Origin: Nocardiopsis sp. FIRDI 009
Lineage (GTDB): Bacteria > Actinomycetota > Actinomycetes > Streptosporangiales > Streptosporangiaceae
DNA: 64,000 nucleotides
Assembly: GCF_003386285.1 (NCBI RefSeq)
Contig: NZ_QPNC01000010.1
Span: 1-64,000, forward strand
Direction: 5' to 3'
Position 1 is the stretch's first letter; the number at the start of each line of letters is the position of its first letter. The notes beneath the pieces are model-generated. The model made no database searches. It saw only the letters and a program-made list of their open reading frames with translations, and was not told the DNA's origin. Below are positions 35,061 to 44,649 of the stretch, piece after piece. The position numbers and the translations under genes are program-made.

Positions 35061-35746
35061 GCGAGACCGAACGGGACACCCGCGAGATCGGTGTGGTGAT
35101 CGTCGACGACGACGCGCTGGTGCGGGTCGGCCTGGTGATGATGATGGGCGGCGCGCCCGACATCCGGGTCCTGGCCGAGGCGGGGGACGGCGGCGCCGTC
35201 CCCGACCTGGTCGACGAGCACGCGCCGGACGTGGTGCTGATGGACATCCGGATGCCGACGGTGGACGGTCTGACCGCCACCGAGCGCCTGCGGTCCCGGC
35301 CCGACGCCCCCGAGGTGCTCGTCCTCACCACCTTCGACGCCGACGAGCACGTTCTGCGCGCCCTGCGCGCGGGGGCGGCGGGCTTCCTGCTCAAGGACAC
35401 CCCGCCCGCGCAGATCGTGGAGTCCGTCCGCCAGGTGGCCCGCGGCCTGCCCGTCCTGTCGCCCGGCGTGACGCGCCGCCTCATCGACCGGGTGACCGCG
35501 GGCGACCACGGCGGGCGCGCGGAGCGGGCACGGGAGCGGCTCGCGGCGCTCAACGCGCGCGAGCTCGACGTGGCGGTGGCCGTGGGGCAGGGGCGGTCCA
35601 ACGCCGACATCGCCTCGCGGCTGTTCCTGAGCGTGCCGACGGTCAAGACGCACGTGTCCAGCGTCCTCACCAAGCTCGGGCTCAACAACCGGGTGCAGAT
35701 CGCCCTGCTGGTGCACGACGCCCGGCTCCTCGACGGAACGGACTGA
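35057..35746 (+). CDS. LuxR/NarL-family response regulator
   Basis: A 229-residue regulator. The receiver has acidic pair VDDD, acceptor Asp in VVLMDIRMPT and Lys in GFLLKDTP. The C-terminal LuxR domain (LNARELDVAVAVGQGRSN, VPTVKTHVSSVLTKL) binds DNA. Paired with the kinase just upstream. Confidence 0.94.
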   Translation: MSETERDTREIGVVIVDDDALVRVGLVMMMGGAPDIRVLAEAGDGGAVPDLVDEHAPDVVLMDIRMPTVDGLTATERLRSRPDAPEVLVLTTFDADEHVLRALRAGAAGFLLKDTPPAQIVESVRQVARGLPVLSPGVTRRLIDRVTAGDHGGRAERARERLAALNARELDVAVAVGQGRSNADIASRLFLSVPTVKTHVSSVLTKLGLNNRVQIALLVHDARLLDGTD

Positions 35747-35901
35747 TCCCGCCCCTCGATCCGGCGGAGCCGGTCGCGCGACGGGCCGGACACGCCGGGC
35801 CGCGCGGGGACGGCCGGGGCGCTTCCCCCGTTCCACGGACACCGGCACGCATACTGTGTGTGACCACAGCGTGACCAGTGGTGCGAGAGGGGTGAGGGGC
35901 C

Positions 35902-36825
35902 GTGACCGGCCGCGTCGACCTGCCCGGGGTGCTCGACGCCGTCATGGAACGGGTCGAGCCGCACATCGGCGAGGGCCGGGACGCCGACTACATCCCGGAG
36001 CTCAGCAAGGTCGACCCGCACCAGTTCGGGTTCGCGGTGGCCACCGTCGACGGCGAGGTGCACGCGGTCGGGGACTCGGCGGTGCCGTTCTCCATCCAGA
36101 GCGTCTCCAAGCTGTTCACGCTCGCGCTGGTGGTGAGCCGGTCCGGCCACGGGATCTGGCGGCGCGTGCACCGGGAACCGTCCGGCAACGCGTTCAACTC
36201 GCTGTACCAGCTGGAGTTCGAGAGCGGTGTCCCGCGCAACCCGTTCATCAACCCCGGCGCGATCGTCGTCACCGACCAGCTGCTCAGCGACACGGGCGAC
36301 GCGCTGGGCGCGCTGCGGGAGCTGTTGCGCGAGGAGACGGGCAACACGGGGCTGGACGTGGACACGGTGACCGCGCGCTCCGAGACCGAGACCGGTCACC
36401 GCAACCGGGCGCTGGCCTACCTCATGGCGAGCTTCGGCAACATGCGCAACCCGGTCCCCCAGGCGCTCGACCACTACTTCCGCCAGTGCTCGATCACCAT
36501 CAGCGCGGAGGACCTGGCCCGGGCCGGGCTCGTGCTGGCCAGGCACGGGGTGCGGGCGGACGGCACCCGGCTGATGAGCCGCGAGGACGCCCGCCGGATC
36601 ATGGCGGTGATGCTCACCTGCGGCACCTACGACGCCGCGGGCGAGTTCGCCTACCGTGTCGGCCTGCCGTGCAAGAGCGGGGTGGGCGGCGGCATCCTTT
36701 CGGTCGTGCCCGGCAGGTACGCGGTGGTGGCCTGGGCGCCGGGGCTGGACCCCAAGGGCAACTCGGTCGCGGGGGCGCTGGCGCTGGAGGCCTTCACCGA
36801 CGTCACGCGGTGCTCGGTGTTCTGA
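35902..36825 (+). CDS. glsA: glutaminase
   Basis: Hydrolyses glutamine to glutamate and ammonia. A 307-residue beta-lactamase-fold glutaminase. The catalytic SxxK is in IQSVSKLFTLA, with PSGNAFNSLYQLE and FINPGAIV as family signatures. The start is GTG after GAGAGGGGTGAGGG. Monocistronic with a hairpin behind it. Confidence 0.95.
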   Translation: MTGRVDLPGVLDAVMERVEPHIGEGRDADYIPELSKVDPHQFGFAVATVDGEVHAVGDSAVPFSIQSVSKLFTLALVVSRSGHGIWRRVHREPSGNAFNSLYQLEFESGVPRNPFINPGAIVVTDQLLSDTGDALGALRELLREETGNTGLDVDTVTARSETETGHRNRALAYLMASFGNMRNPVPQALDHYFRQCSITISAEDLARAGLVLARHGVRADGTRLMSREDARRIMAVMLTCGTYDAAGEFAYRVGLPCKSGVGGGILSVVPGRYAVVAWAPGLDPKGNSVAGALALEAFTDVTRCSVF

Positions 36826-36828
36826 GGG

Positions 36829-36851
36829 GCCGGGGCGCGGCACGCCCCGGC
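36829..36851. terminator. terminator between glsA and kinase gene
   Basis: A 9-bp stem GCCGGGGCG/CGCCCCGGC with a 5-base loop lies between the convergent genes. Confidence 0.6.
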
Positions 36852-36868
36852 GGCGGGGACGTCGCCTC

Positions 36869-38626
36869 TCAGGAGGCGGGCTCGAAGCTCTCGGCCATGC
36901 GGTCCAGGAGTTCGTGGTTGGCCTCGGGGTCGTCGCCGCTGGCGACGAGGAACAGCGCGTAGCCCTTGGTCTCGGTGTGGAAGCCCCGGTTGATGGCGTG
37001 CATCCGCCCGTTGTCTCCGTCGAAGGTGAACTCCCAGTCGGCGGCGCTGACGTAGGCGTCGGCCCAGTCGGCCTCGACGTCCCTGATGCCGATGCGGGAG
37101 TAGCCGGGGAAGTTCCGGCTGCCGACCGGTTCGAAGGCCCGCCAGTCGTCACCGGCGTCGGGGTTGGGGGAGTCGGTCTGGTCCACCTGGAGGTACCCGC
37201 CGTCGGGGTTGCGGAAGAAGACGCTGGAGCCCCGACGGTCGGCGCTCCACCCCTCGGGGACGTCGACGGAGAAGCCGGTGGGGTCCTCGTGGCGGGTGAG
37301 GAAGTCCCACCGGTCGTCCTCTCCGTCCGTCTCCTCCTCCCCGTCCCCCGGTTCGGCGTCCGGTGCACCGGCCTCCGGTGTGGCGTCGGCGCCCCGGGGG
37401 TCCTCCTCCCCCGTCCCGTCGACGGACCCGCTCGCGGTTCCGGCCGCGTTCTGGGCGCGGTCCATGCTGACCAGGGCGCTGGTGACCGCGCCCGCGACCA
37501 GCAGCACGACCGCGGCGGCGACGACCAACGCGACCCTGATCCGCCGCGGTCCCCCGCCGCGCCCGGGGGCGCTCCCGGACGGGGTCGACGGGGCGGACGG
37601 GGGCGTGGCCCAGGCGACATCGGCCGTGCCGCCGGAGTCCGTGGCGCGGGAGACGCCGGCGGCGTCGGCGTCCCCGGACGCGGCGGCCTGGTCGGGGACC
37701 CGCTCCGGACCGGCGTCCGCCGCGCCCGCCGGCCCGGGTTCCCCGGTCGGGCGGGTGGTCGCGAGCGTGGTCGCGGCGCCGGAGGAGGCGGCCTCCTCGG
37801 CCTCCCGGATCCCGCGCAGGAGGGAGCGCGCCTCGGCGATGGAGAGCCGGTCCTGCGGCTCCTTCGCGCACAGCCCCTCCAGGACGGGGCGGAGCGGACC
37901 GGCCCTGACCGGCTCGGGCAGGTCCTGGGTGCAGATCGCGGTGAGCGTCGCCATCGGTGTGGGCCGGTCGAACGGCAGCGTCCCCTCCACCGCCTGGTAG
38001 AGGGTGACGCCCAGCGCCCACGCGTCCGAGGCGGGGCTGGCCTGGAACCCCTGCGCGACCTCCGGCGCCAGGTAGCTGGGGGAACCGATGAGCAGCCCGG
38101 TGCTGGTCAGGTGGGTGGAACCGTCCAGGTGGGCGATGCCGAAGTCGGTGAGGACGGCGCGGTTCTCCCCCGCGATGAGCACGTTTCCGGGCTTGATGTC
38201 GCGGTGCACGATGCCCCGGCCGTGCGCCTCGGCCAGTCCGGCGCCCATCTGTTCGCCGATGTCGGCGACCCGGCGCACGGACAGCGGTTCCCCGGAGCGG
38301 ATCAGGTCGCCCAGGGAGGGCCCCTGGACCAGCTCCATCACGATCCAGGGGCGGCCGTCCTCCTCGGCCACGTCGAACACGGTGATGATGGACGGGTGGC
38401 TCAGCTGCGCGGCACTGCGCGCCTCACGCAGCATCCGGGTGCGCAGGACCTCCACCTCCTGGGCCGGGAGGCCGGGCGGCGTGGTCAGTTCCTTGACGGC
38501 GACCGGGCGGTCGAGGAGGGTGTCGGTTCCCCGCCAGACCCGGCCCATGCCGCCCTCGCCGATGACCTCGTCCAGGCGGTACCTGTCGACCAGGGAGCGA
38601 CCGGGTTCGGCTGCCGAACTGTTCAT
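36869..38626 (-). CDS. transmembrane Ser/Thr protein kinase
   Basis: A 585-residue Pkn-type receptor kinase. The N-terminal kinase domain has glycine loop GEGGMGRVWRG, lysine VAVKEL, catalytic HRDIKPGN and DFGIAH, and APE as LAPEVA. A disordered linker, one TM helix near residues 378-400 (VALVVAAAVVLLVAGAVTSAL), an acidic Gly/Glu/Pro stretch and an external domain of ~150 residues (DPTGFSVDVPEGW to ESFEPAS) follow. The outer domain resembles sequences seen C-terminal to actinobacterial kinases and probably senses a ligand or the cell wall. Monocistronic. Confidence 0.93.
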   Translation of the reverse strand: MNSSAAEPGRSLVDRYRLDEVIGEGGMGRVWRGTDTLLDRPVAVKELTTPPGLPAQEVEVLRTRMLREARSAAQLSHPSIITVFDVAEEDGRPWIVMELVQGPSLGDLIRSGEPLSVRRVADIGEQMGAGLAEAHGRGIVHRDIKPGNVLIAGENRAVLTDFGIAHLDGSTHLTSTGLLIGSPSYLAPEVAQGFQASPASDAWALGVTLYQAVEGTLPFDRPTPMATLTAICTQDLPEPVRAGPLRPVLEGLCAKEPQDRLSIAEARSLLRGIREAEEAASSGAATTLATTRPTGEPGPAGAADAGPERVPDQAAASGDADAAGVSRATDSGGTADVAWATPPSAPSTPSGSAPGRGGGPRRIRVALVVAAAVVLLVAGAVTSALVSMDRAQNAAGTASGSVDGTGEEDPRGADATPEAGAPDAEPGDGEEETDGEDDRWDFLTRHEDPTGFSVDVPEGWSADRRGSSVFFRNPDGGYLQVDQTDSPNPDAGDDWRAFEPVGSRNFPGYSRIGIRDVEADWADAYVSAADWEFTFDGDNGRMHAINRGFHTETKGYALFLVASGDDPEANHELLDRMAESFEPAS

Positions 38627-38884
38627 GTGGCGCGATTCCTCTGAAGGGGAGGGGAGAAAGGGCAGGGGTGACCGCGGAAGCGGGGCGCGGCGGGGGACGG
38701 GGGACATCCCAGAGTTTAGGCACCCGGGGCGGGGTCGGCACCGGCGGTGACGGCGTCGCGGGAGCCCGTCCGCCGCCCCGATACCGGGAACATGCCCCCT
38801 GAAATGCGACGATCCCACCAGAAGAGCGGCGAACCCCCTCCGGTGGGACCGTGGTCACCGGGCGTGTCCCACCCGGCGTCACTC

Positions 38885-40093
38885 TCAGCGCAGGCGCACC
38901 GGCAGCTCCTCGACCCCGGAGATGACGATCGACGGCAGCGGCGTCAGCTGCTCTGGCGGCACGGCCAGGTCGAGCTTGGGGAACCGCTCGAACAGGCGGG
39001 GCAGGGCCTCCCCCGCCTCCATCCGGGCCAGGCTCGCGCCCAGGCAGTAGTGGCGCCCGTGGGAGAAGGCCAGGTGGGAGGTGTCCTCACGGGTGATGTC
39101 GAACTCCCCCGCCGTGGGCCCGTACCGTTCCTCGTCCCGTCCCGCGCCGCCGTAGCCGAGCAGCAGGGGCTCCCCCGCGGGGACGCGCACCCCGGCCAGG
39201 TCGAGGTCGCGCGTGGTGTAGCGCATCGGCAGGTACTCGGCCGGGCCGTCCCAGCGCAGGACCTCCTCGACCGCCGCGGACCAGGGCACGCGGCCGGCCA
39301 TGAGCATGTCGAGCTGGTCGCGGTGGGTGACCAGGGCGCGCACGGCGTTGGCGATGAGGTTCATCGTGGTCTCGTAGCCCGCGCTGATGATCAGGAGCAG
39401 GCTCCACATGAGCTCCGCCTCGCTGAGCCGGTCGTCCTCGTCGCGGGCCGCGATCAGGGCGGTGGTCAGGTCGTCGCCCGGCTCCTCGCGCCTGGTCGCG
39501 ATCAGACCGGTGAGGACCCCGGTGATCTCGGTGAACGCCGCCATCGCCGCCTCGGGCGTGACGCTCTGGTCGAAGAACTGGCCGACCAGGCGGTTCAGCT
39601 TCGGCCGGATCGCCTCGTCGAGCCCGAACAGGTCGCTGGTCACGATCATCGGCAGCGGTTGGGCGACCAGGGCCCGCAGGTCCACGACGCCGTCCTCGCT
39701 CGCCGCGGCCGCCTCCTCCAGACCGTCCAGGAGGCCGTCGATGATCGCGACGACCCCGCCGCGCAGCAGTTCGATGCGGCGGGGGGTGAACGCCTTGGAG
39801 ACGAGTTTGCGCAGCCGGGTGTGCTCCTCGCCGTCGCTGGTCAGCATGTTCTCGGCGATGATCCACGAGATGAGCGGCCAGTCCGGCGGGATCTCACCCG
39901 CGTTGAACGCCCGCCAGTGCCGCTTGTCCTTCTGCACGTGCGGGCTGGCGAGCGCCTCGGTGACCGCCGCGTGGCTGGTCACGACCCACGCAGCAACCTC
40001 ACCAGGAAGTTCGACAGGGACGACAGGCCCGAGCGCGCGGAGCTGGGCGGCCTGGGACCGGAGGTTTCCGGGGGCGAGTCGGACGGGCTCCAT
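38885..40093 (-). CDS. cytochrome P450 (CYP154-like)
   Basis: A 402-residue soluble actinobacterial P450. It has a complete motif set: I-helix AGYETT (238-243), ExxR in EEVLR (276-280) and heme loop FSHGRHYCLG with axial Cys about 350. The substrate is unknown. The start is firm because the N-terminus LRALGPVVPVELPG aligns with the usual first strand. Its first 115 bases overlap the 3' end of the upstream P450 in another frame. Electron donors are not in the window. Confidence 0.93.
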   Translation of the reverse strand: MEPVRLAPGNLRSQAAQLRALGPVVPVELPGEVAAWVVTSHAAVTEALASPHVQKDKRHWRAFNAGEIPPDWPLISWIIAENMLTSDGEEHTRLRKLVSKAFTPRRIELLRGGVVAIIDGLLDGLEEAAAASEDGVVDLRALVAQPLPMIVTSDLFGLDEAIRPKLNRLVGQFFDQSVTPEAAMAAFTEITGVLTGLIATRREEPGDDLTTALIAARDEDDRLSEAELMWSLLLIISAGYETTMNLIANAVRALVTHRDQLDMLMAGRVPWSAAVEEVLRWDGPAEYLPMRYTTRDLDLAGVRVPAGEPLLLGYGGAGRDEERYGPTAGEFDITREDTSHLAFSHGRHYCLGASLARMEAGEALPRLFERFPKLDLAVPPEQLTPLPSIVISGVEELPVRLR

Positions 40094-41328
40094 GAGGGTC
40101 CTTCCACATCGGTGGGGGGCAGGGGGGACTGCGGGGTGAACCGGACGGGGAGCTGGAGGGGAAGGCAGGACAGGGCGGTGATCTGCCAGCGCAGGTCCTC
40201 GCGCGGCACCGCCACGCGAAGCCCGGGGAGCCGGGCGAGCAGGGTGCGCAGCGCGATGGTGGTGATGGTGGTGGCCTCGTCGCGTCCGGGGCACCGGTGC
40301 GGCCCGGCTCCCCAGGCGACGTGGGCCCGGTTGGGAGACTCCTCCAGGCGTTCGGCGTTCTCCCGCCGGTAGAAGTGGTTGGCGGCGGCGAAACTCAGCG
40401 TGACCGGCTCGCCCGCCCGGATCGTCCGGCCGTCGCCGAGGGGCACGTCCACCCGCGGGTAGATCACCGGGTAGTTGATGATCGGCGGCTCCAGCCACAG
40501 GACGCGGTCGACGACGTCGGCCAGGGCCGCGTCGGAGGGGACCCGGTCCGGGGTGGTCACCGGCTCGGCCAGGGCGGAGCGGACGGCGGCGCCGATGAGG
40601 TTGGCCGTGGGCTCGTTGGCGGCCCCGACGATGAGGAGCATCTGCATGATGACCTCCTCGTCGGTGAGCCGGGCGCGGTGCTGGATGAGGCGGGTGGTCA
40701 CGTCGTCCCCGGGCGCGCGGTGCCTGGCGCCGACCACCTCGGACAGGACGCGCTCGGCCTCGGCGTTGGAGCGCTCGGCGTCCACGCCCATCCACATGTT
40801 GCGCATGGCGGCGGCGAAGCGCAGGCCCTGGTCCTCGTCGAAGCCGAACAGGTCGTTGAAGACCAGCAGCGGGAGCATGCGCGCGTACTCGTCGAGCAGG
40901 TCCGCCTCGCCCCGCGCGCAGAACTGGTCGATGAGGCCGTCGGCGTAGCGGCGGGTGATCCCGCGCAGGTCCGCGTCGTCGACGGCGCCGAGGCTGTCGG
41001 TGATCGCGCGGCGGTAGCGCTGGTGCTCGGATCCGTCGACGAACAGGGCGTTCGTCCGGGGCGCCATCATCGGCAGGAGCGGGGAGTCGGGGGCGACCCT
41101 CCCCTCGCGGAAGTCCCGCCAGACCCGTGAGTCGTGGGTGAACGTGGTGGTGTCCCTGGACCAGGAGATGAGGGTCTCGTAGTCGGTGACCAACCACCCG
41201 TGGACACCCGGCTCGAGTTCGACCGGGACCACCGGGCCGTGCTCGGCGCGCAGTTCGGCGTACACGGCGTAGGGGTCGGGGTGCGGTTCACTCCGCTGGA
41301 ACGTGGCGTAGGGGCATCCAGATGTCAC
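39979..41328 (-). CDS. atypical cytochrome P450 lacking EXXR (CYP157-like)
   Basis: A 449-residue P450 with a normal heme loop (AWGAGPHRCPG, Cys about 346) but two altered core motifs. The K-helix EXXR reads RVLW (in VVDRVLW, 272-278), losing both Glu and Arg. The I-helix reads GAANEPT (235-241) instead of AGxxTT. CYP157 enzymes, which occur in tandem with CYP154 in Streptomyces, are the known EXXR-deficient group, so a CYP157-like assignment is likely. About 50 residues beyond the expected C-terminus (after PVRFTP) run into the next gene. GTG at 41328 is the likely start. Confidence 0.88.
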   Translation of the reverse strand: MTSGCPYATFQRSEPHPDPYAVYAELRAEHGPVVPVELEPGVHGWLVTDYETLISWSRDTTTFTHDSRVWRDFREGRVAPDSPLLPMMAPRTNALFVDGSEHQRYRRAITDSLGAVDDADLRGITRRYADGLIDQFCARGEADLLDEYARMLPLLVFNDLFGFDEDQGLRFAAAMRNMWMGVDAERSNAEAERVLSEVVGARHRAPGDDVTTRLIQHRARLTDEEVIMQMLLIVGAANEPTANLIGAAVRSALAEPVTTPDRVPSDAALADVVDRVLWLEPPIINYPVIYPRVDVPLGDGRTIRAGEPVTLSFAAANHFYRRENAERLEESPNRAHVAWGAGPHRCPGRDEATTITTIALRTLLARLPGLRVAVPREDLRWQITALSCLPLQLPVRFTPQSPLPPTDVEGPSWSPSDSPPETSGPRPPSSARSGLSSLSNFLVRLLRGS

Positions 41329-41559
41329 GGGGGCCTCGTGTGAGGGGGAGGGGGGCGGGGCTGGCGTCGGTCCGGGGGTCTGCGTCCTTCGGGTCACGGC
41401 GGTACCGTGCGGATCGGTACCGACGAGCCCTCGTGGGGCTCCGCGCAAACCCTAGCGGGCGGCTTCGCGGAACGCGAGACCCGATTCACACCGAGTCATC
41501 CGCGCTTCCCCGGAGATCAGGGGTTTCGGGCGGAGATCCGCCCCGTCCGCGGACACGCG

Positions 41560-41590
41560 ACCGCCCCGGGACGCGGGGTCCCGGGGCGGT
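41560..41590 (-). terminator. copper-operon terminator
   Basis: A 13-bp perfect stem (ACCGCCCCGGGAC and its complement) with loop GCGGG lies 25 bases past the copA stop codon. Confidence 0.75.
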
Positions 41591-41615
41591 GGTCGATCGG
41601 GTGCGGGCGACCGGA

Positions 41616-43907
41616 TCAGGCGGCGGTGGCGTGGTCGCTGAGCGGCCGGAACCGGCGCAGCCGCTGGCTGTTGGTCACCACGAACACGCTCGACAGCGCC
41701 ATCGCGGCCCCCGCCAGCATCGGGTTGAGCAGGCCGAGCGCGGCCAGGGGCAGGGCCGCCGAGTTGTAGGCGAAGGCCCAGAACAGGTTGCCCCGGATGG
41801 TGGCCAGGGTCCGCCGCGACAGCCGGACGGCGTCCGCCGCCGCGCGCAGGTCCCCGCGGACCAGCGTCAGGTCACTGGCCTCGATCGCCACGTCCGTCCC
41901 CGTTCCCATGGACAGCCCCAGGTCGGCCTGGGCGAGCGCGGCGGCGTCGTTGACCCCGTCGCCGACCATCGCCACGGTGCGGCCCTCGTCCTGGAGCCGC
42001 CGGACGACGTCGACCTTGTCCTCGGGCAGGACCTCGGCGACCACCTCGTCGATGCCGACCTCGGCGGCCACGGCACGGGCCACGGCCTCGTTGTCGCCGG
42101 TGAGCAGGATCGGGGTGAGCCCCAGGTCACGGAACTGGCGGACCGCCTCGGCGCTGGTGGGCTTGACGGTGTCGGCCACGACCAGGACCCCCCGGGCCCG
42201 GCCGTCCCAGCCGACCGCGACGGCGGTGCGGCCCTCGGCCTCGGCGTCGGCGACCGCGGCGGCCAACTCCTCGGGCAGGGTCTGCGACCACTCCTCCAGC
42301 AGGGCCGTCCGGCCGACCAGGACGGCGTGCCCCTCGACGATCCCCTGGACTCCGCGTCCCTCGATGTTGGCGAAGTCCTCCGGGGTCGGCAGGGTTCCGA
42401 CCCGTACGGTCGCACCCTTGGCGATGGCGCGGGCGATGGGGTGCTCGGAGGCGTTCTCCAGGGCCCCGGCCAGGCGCAGGAGCTCGTCCTCGTCCTGGCC
42501 GTCGGCGGTGGTGACCCCAAAGAGCGCCATCTGGCCGGTGGTGACGGTGCCGGTCTTGTCGAGGACGACGGTGTCGACGCGGCGGGTGCTCTCCAGGACC
42601 TCCGGGCCCTTGATGAGGATGCCGAGCTGGGCGCCACGGCCGGTGCCGACCATCAGGGCCATCGGGGTGGCCAGGCCGAGCGCGCACGGGCAGGCGATGA
42701 TCAGCACCGCGACGGCGGCGGTGAAGGCGGCCGACACCGACCCGCCGGTGCCGATCCAGAACCCGAGCGTGCCCACGGCGATCATGATCGCGATCGGGAC
42801 GAAGACGCCGGAGACCCGGTCGGCGAGCCGCTGGACCTGCGCCTTGCCGTTCTGGGCGTCCTCCACCAGGCGCGCCATCTGGGCGAGCTGGGTGTCGGAG
42901 CCGACCCGCGAGGCGCGGACCACGAGGCGGCCGCCCGCGTTGACGGTGGCGCCGACCACGGCCGTTCCGGGCGCGACCTCCACCGGGACGGACTCGCCGG
43001 TGAGCATGCTCATGTCGACGGCGGAGGTGCCCTCCTCGACGGTGCCGTCGGTGGCGATCTTCTCGCCGGGGCGGACCACGAAGCGGTCGCCGACGGCGAG
43101 CCGCTCGACGGGGACGGGCTCCTCGCGGGCGTCCGGCCCCTCGCCCCGCAGAACGGTGACCTCCTTGGCGCCCAGTTCGAGCAGGGCGCGCAGGGCGGCC
43201 CCGGCGCGGCGCTTGGAGCGGGCCTCGAAGAACTTGCCGAGGAGGATGAAGGAGGTGACCCCCGCCGCGACCTCCAGGTAGATGTTGGCGGAGCCGTCCG
43301 CGCGGGTGATGGTGAACTCGAAGGGGTGCACCATGCCGGGGGTTCCGGCGGTGCCGAGGAAGAGGGCGTACAGGGACCACAGGAACGCGGCGGTCACCCC
43401 GAGGGAGACCAGCGTGTCCATGGTCGCCGTGCCGAGCCTGAGGTTCTTCCACGCCGCGACGTGGAAGGGCAGCGCGCCCCAGACGACGACGGGCGCCGCG
43501 AGGGCGAGGGACGCCCACTGCCAGTAGGTGAACTGGAGGGCCGGGACCATCGCCATCGCGATGACCGGGACGGAGAGCAGGAGCGAGACCAGCGCCCGGT
43601 CGCGCAGGGCGCGAGCGGGGTCGTCCGGCTCGGCGGTCGTCTCCTCCGGTCCGGTCTCGGGCTGGGGGACGGTGGCGGTGTAGCCCGCCTTCTCGACCTG
43701 GGCGACGAGCTCGTCGACGGCGACGGGTTCACCCTCGAAGGACACGCGCGCCTTCTCGGTCGCGAAGTTGACGCTGGCGGTGACGCCCTCCATCCGGTTG
43801 AGCCGCCTCTCGATGCGGTTGGCGCACGCGGCGCAGGTCATCCCGCCGATGGCGAGTTCGACCGGGGCCGTCTCGGGGCTCGGCGCCCGGGTGTCGCTGG
43901 TACTCAA
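41616..43907 (-). CDS. copA: copper-exporting P1B-type ATPase
   Basis: A 763-residue heavy-metal ATPase that exports Cu(I). N-terminal metal-binding domain ([14 protein letters not shown]), eight predicted TM helices, the CPC ion motif in [11 protein letters not shown], the phosphorylation site [10 protein letters not shown], the HP motif SEHPIARA and the hinge [14 protein letters not shown] at 43907 is taken as start because GGAG lies seven bases upstream; longer in-frame starts read into low-complexity sequence. It is 208 bases downstream of the chaperone and small membrane genes. Confidence 0.94.
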   Translation of the reverse strand: MSTSDTRAPSPETAPVELAIGGMTCAACANRIERRLNRMEGVTASVNFATEKARVSFEGEPVAVDELVAQVEKAGYTATVPQPETGPEETTAEPDDPARALRDRALVSLLLSVPVIAMAMVPALQFTYWQWASLALAAPVVVWGALPFHVAAWKNLRLGTATMDTLVSLGVTAAFLWSLYALFLGTAGTPGMVHPFEFTITRADGSANIYLEVAAGVTSFILLGKFFEARSKRRAGAALRALLELGAKEVTVLRGEGPDAREEPVPVERLAVGDRFVVRPGEKIATDGTVEEGTSAVDMSMLTGESVPVEVAPGTAVVGATVNAGGRLVVRASRVGSDTQLAQMARLVEDAQNGKAQVQRLADRVSGVFVPIAIMIAVGTLGFWIGTGGSVSAAFTAAVAVLIIACPCALGLATPMALMVGTGRGAQLGILIKGPEVLESTRRVDTVVLDKTGTVTTGQMALFGVTTADGQDEDELLRLAGALENASEHPIARAIAKGATVRVGTLPTPEDFANIEGRGVQGIVEGHAVLVGRTALLEEWSQTLPEELAAAVADAEAEGRTAVAVGWDGRARGVLVVADTVKPTSAEAVRQFRDLGLTPILLTGDNEAVARAVAAEVGIDEVVAEVLPEDKVDVVRRLQDEGRTVAMVGDGVNDAAALAQADLGLSMGTGTDVAIEASDLTLVRGDLRAAADAVRLSRRTLATIRGNLFWAFAYNSAALPLAALGLLNPMLAGAAMALSSVFVVTNSQRLRRFRPLSDHATAA

Positions 43908-44115
43908 TTCAACGCTCCAACCGCTGTCAGTGTCCGTGTCTGGGGTCCTCCGCCTCGCTTCGGACCGTGTTCGGGCGCCCCGGAGGCGGGGCGCCGACCG
44001 CCCGTCGCCCTCCACCACCCGTGAAGGGCGCCTCCGGCGCGGCCCTGTCCACAGGCACCCTGTCGGCGCCCGAACGGCGAACCCCGTGGGGGGAATCGCT
44101 CCGGGAGATCAAGCC

Positions 44116-44286
44116 CTACTCGCGACCGTGAACCGCTCCGCCGCCCGGATCCTCCGCCGCGCTCTCGGTCTGGCCGATGACGCTGTCGGGGAGGAGGGGG
44201 CCGACCAGGGAGCCGACCCCGAGCATCGCGGCGAACACGGCCACGAGTCCGAGGGCGAAGAGCCCGAGCCTCGTGGTCACGTTCAT
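44116..44286 (-). CDS. 56-residue small membrane protein of the copper operon
   Basis: A short ORF starting one base after the copper chaperone stop and ending 208 bases before copA. It has a basic N-terminus, one hydrophobic helix (LGLFALGLVAVFAAMLGVGSL) and a polar tail rich in Gly/Glu/His (GGGAVHGRE). Tight packing with the chaperone and a clear membrane helix support it. It may be an anchored metal-binding accessory, but no family is recognised. Confidence 0.65.
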   Translation of the reverse strand: MNVTTRLGLFALGLVAVFAAMLGVGSLVGPLLPDSVIGQTESAAEDPGGGAVHGRE

Positions 44287-44287
44287 G

Positions 44288-44503
44288 TCAGTTCCGCACC
44301 TCGTATCCGGCCTCGTCGATGGCGGCGCGGACCGCGGCGTCCTCGACCGGGCCCTCGCCGGTGACGGTCACCTTCCGGCTCTCCAGGTCGACCTTGACGT
44401 CGGAGACGTTCGCGACGCCGGTGACCTCCTTGGTGATGGCGTTGACGCAGTGGCCGCAGCTCATGCCGTCGACCTCGTAAACAGCGGTGGTAGTGGTGGC
44501 CAT
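44288..44503 (-). CDS. copZ: HMA-domain copper chaperone
   Basis: A 71-residue single heavy-metal-associated domain with the Cu(I) motif MSCGHC near residue 15 and the ferredoxin-like fold expected of CopZ, which delivers copper to CopA. AGGAGG precedes the ATG at 44503 at ideal spacing. First gene of the copper operon, downstream of CsoR-like boxes. Confidence 0.94.
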   Translation of the reverse strand: MATTTTAVYEVDGMSCGHCVNAITKEVTGVANVSDVKVDLESRKVTVTGEGPVEDAAVRAAIDEAGYEVRN

Positions 44504-44568
44504 GTCGCCTCCTGAGTACGTGGGTACCTCGGCGACCCGGGGTCGGGTCGCTCCATCTGGGAACAACT

Positions 44569-44585
44569 ATACCCCCCAGGGGTAT
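44569..44585 (-). promoter_or_regulatory. CsoR-like copper operator, box 1
   Basis: ATACCCCCCAGGGGTAT has perfect 7-base arms (ATACCCC/GGGGTAT) and a 3-base centre, the form of CsoR operators. It is 66 bases upstream of the chaperone start. Confidence 0.75.
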
Positions 44586-44634
44586 TGATCCGTCAAGCGC
44601 GTCGGAACGATCATCGCGACCCTGTGCCCGAGAT

Positions 44635-44649
44635 TACCCCAGGGGGGTA
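44635..44649 (-). promoter_or_regulatory. CsoR-like copper operator, box 2
   Basis: TACCCCAGGGGGGTA has perfect 6-base arms and a 3-base centre, about 65 bases from box 1. No csoR gene is in the window. Confidence 0.6.

Noticed and set aside
41329..41640. A tiny precursor-peptide gene (biarylitide-type) beside the atypical P450
   Set aside because: I looked for short MxYxH-type frames upstream of the P450 on its strand and saw none; the P450 features fit CYP157 better.
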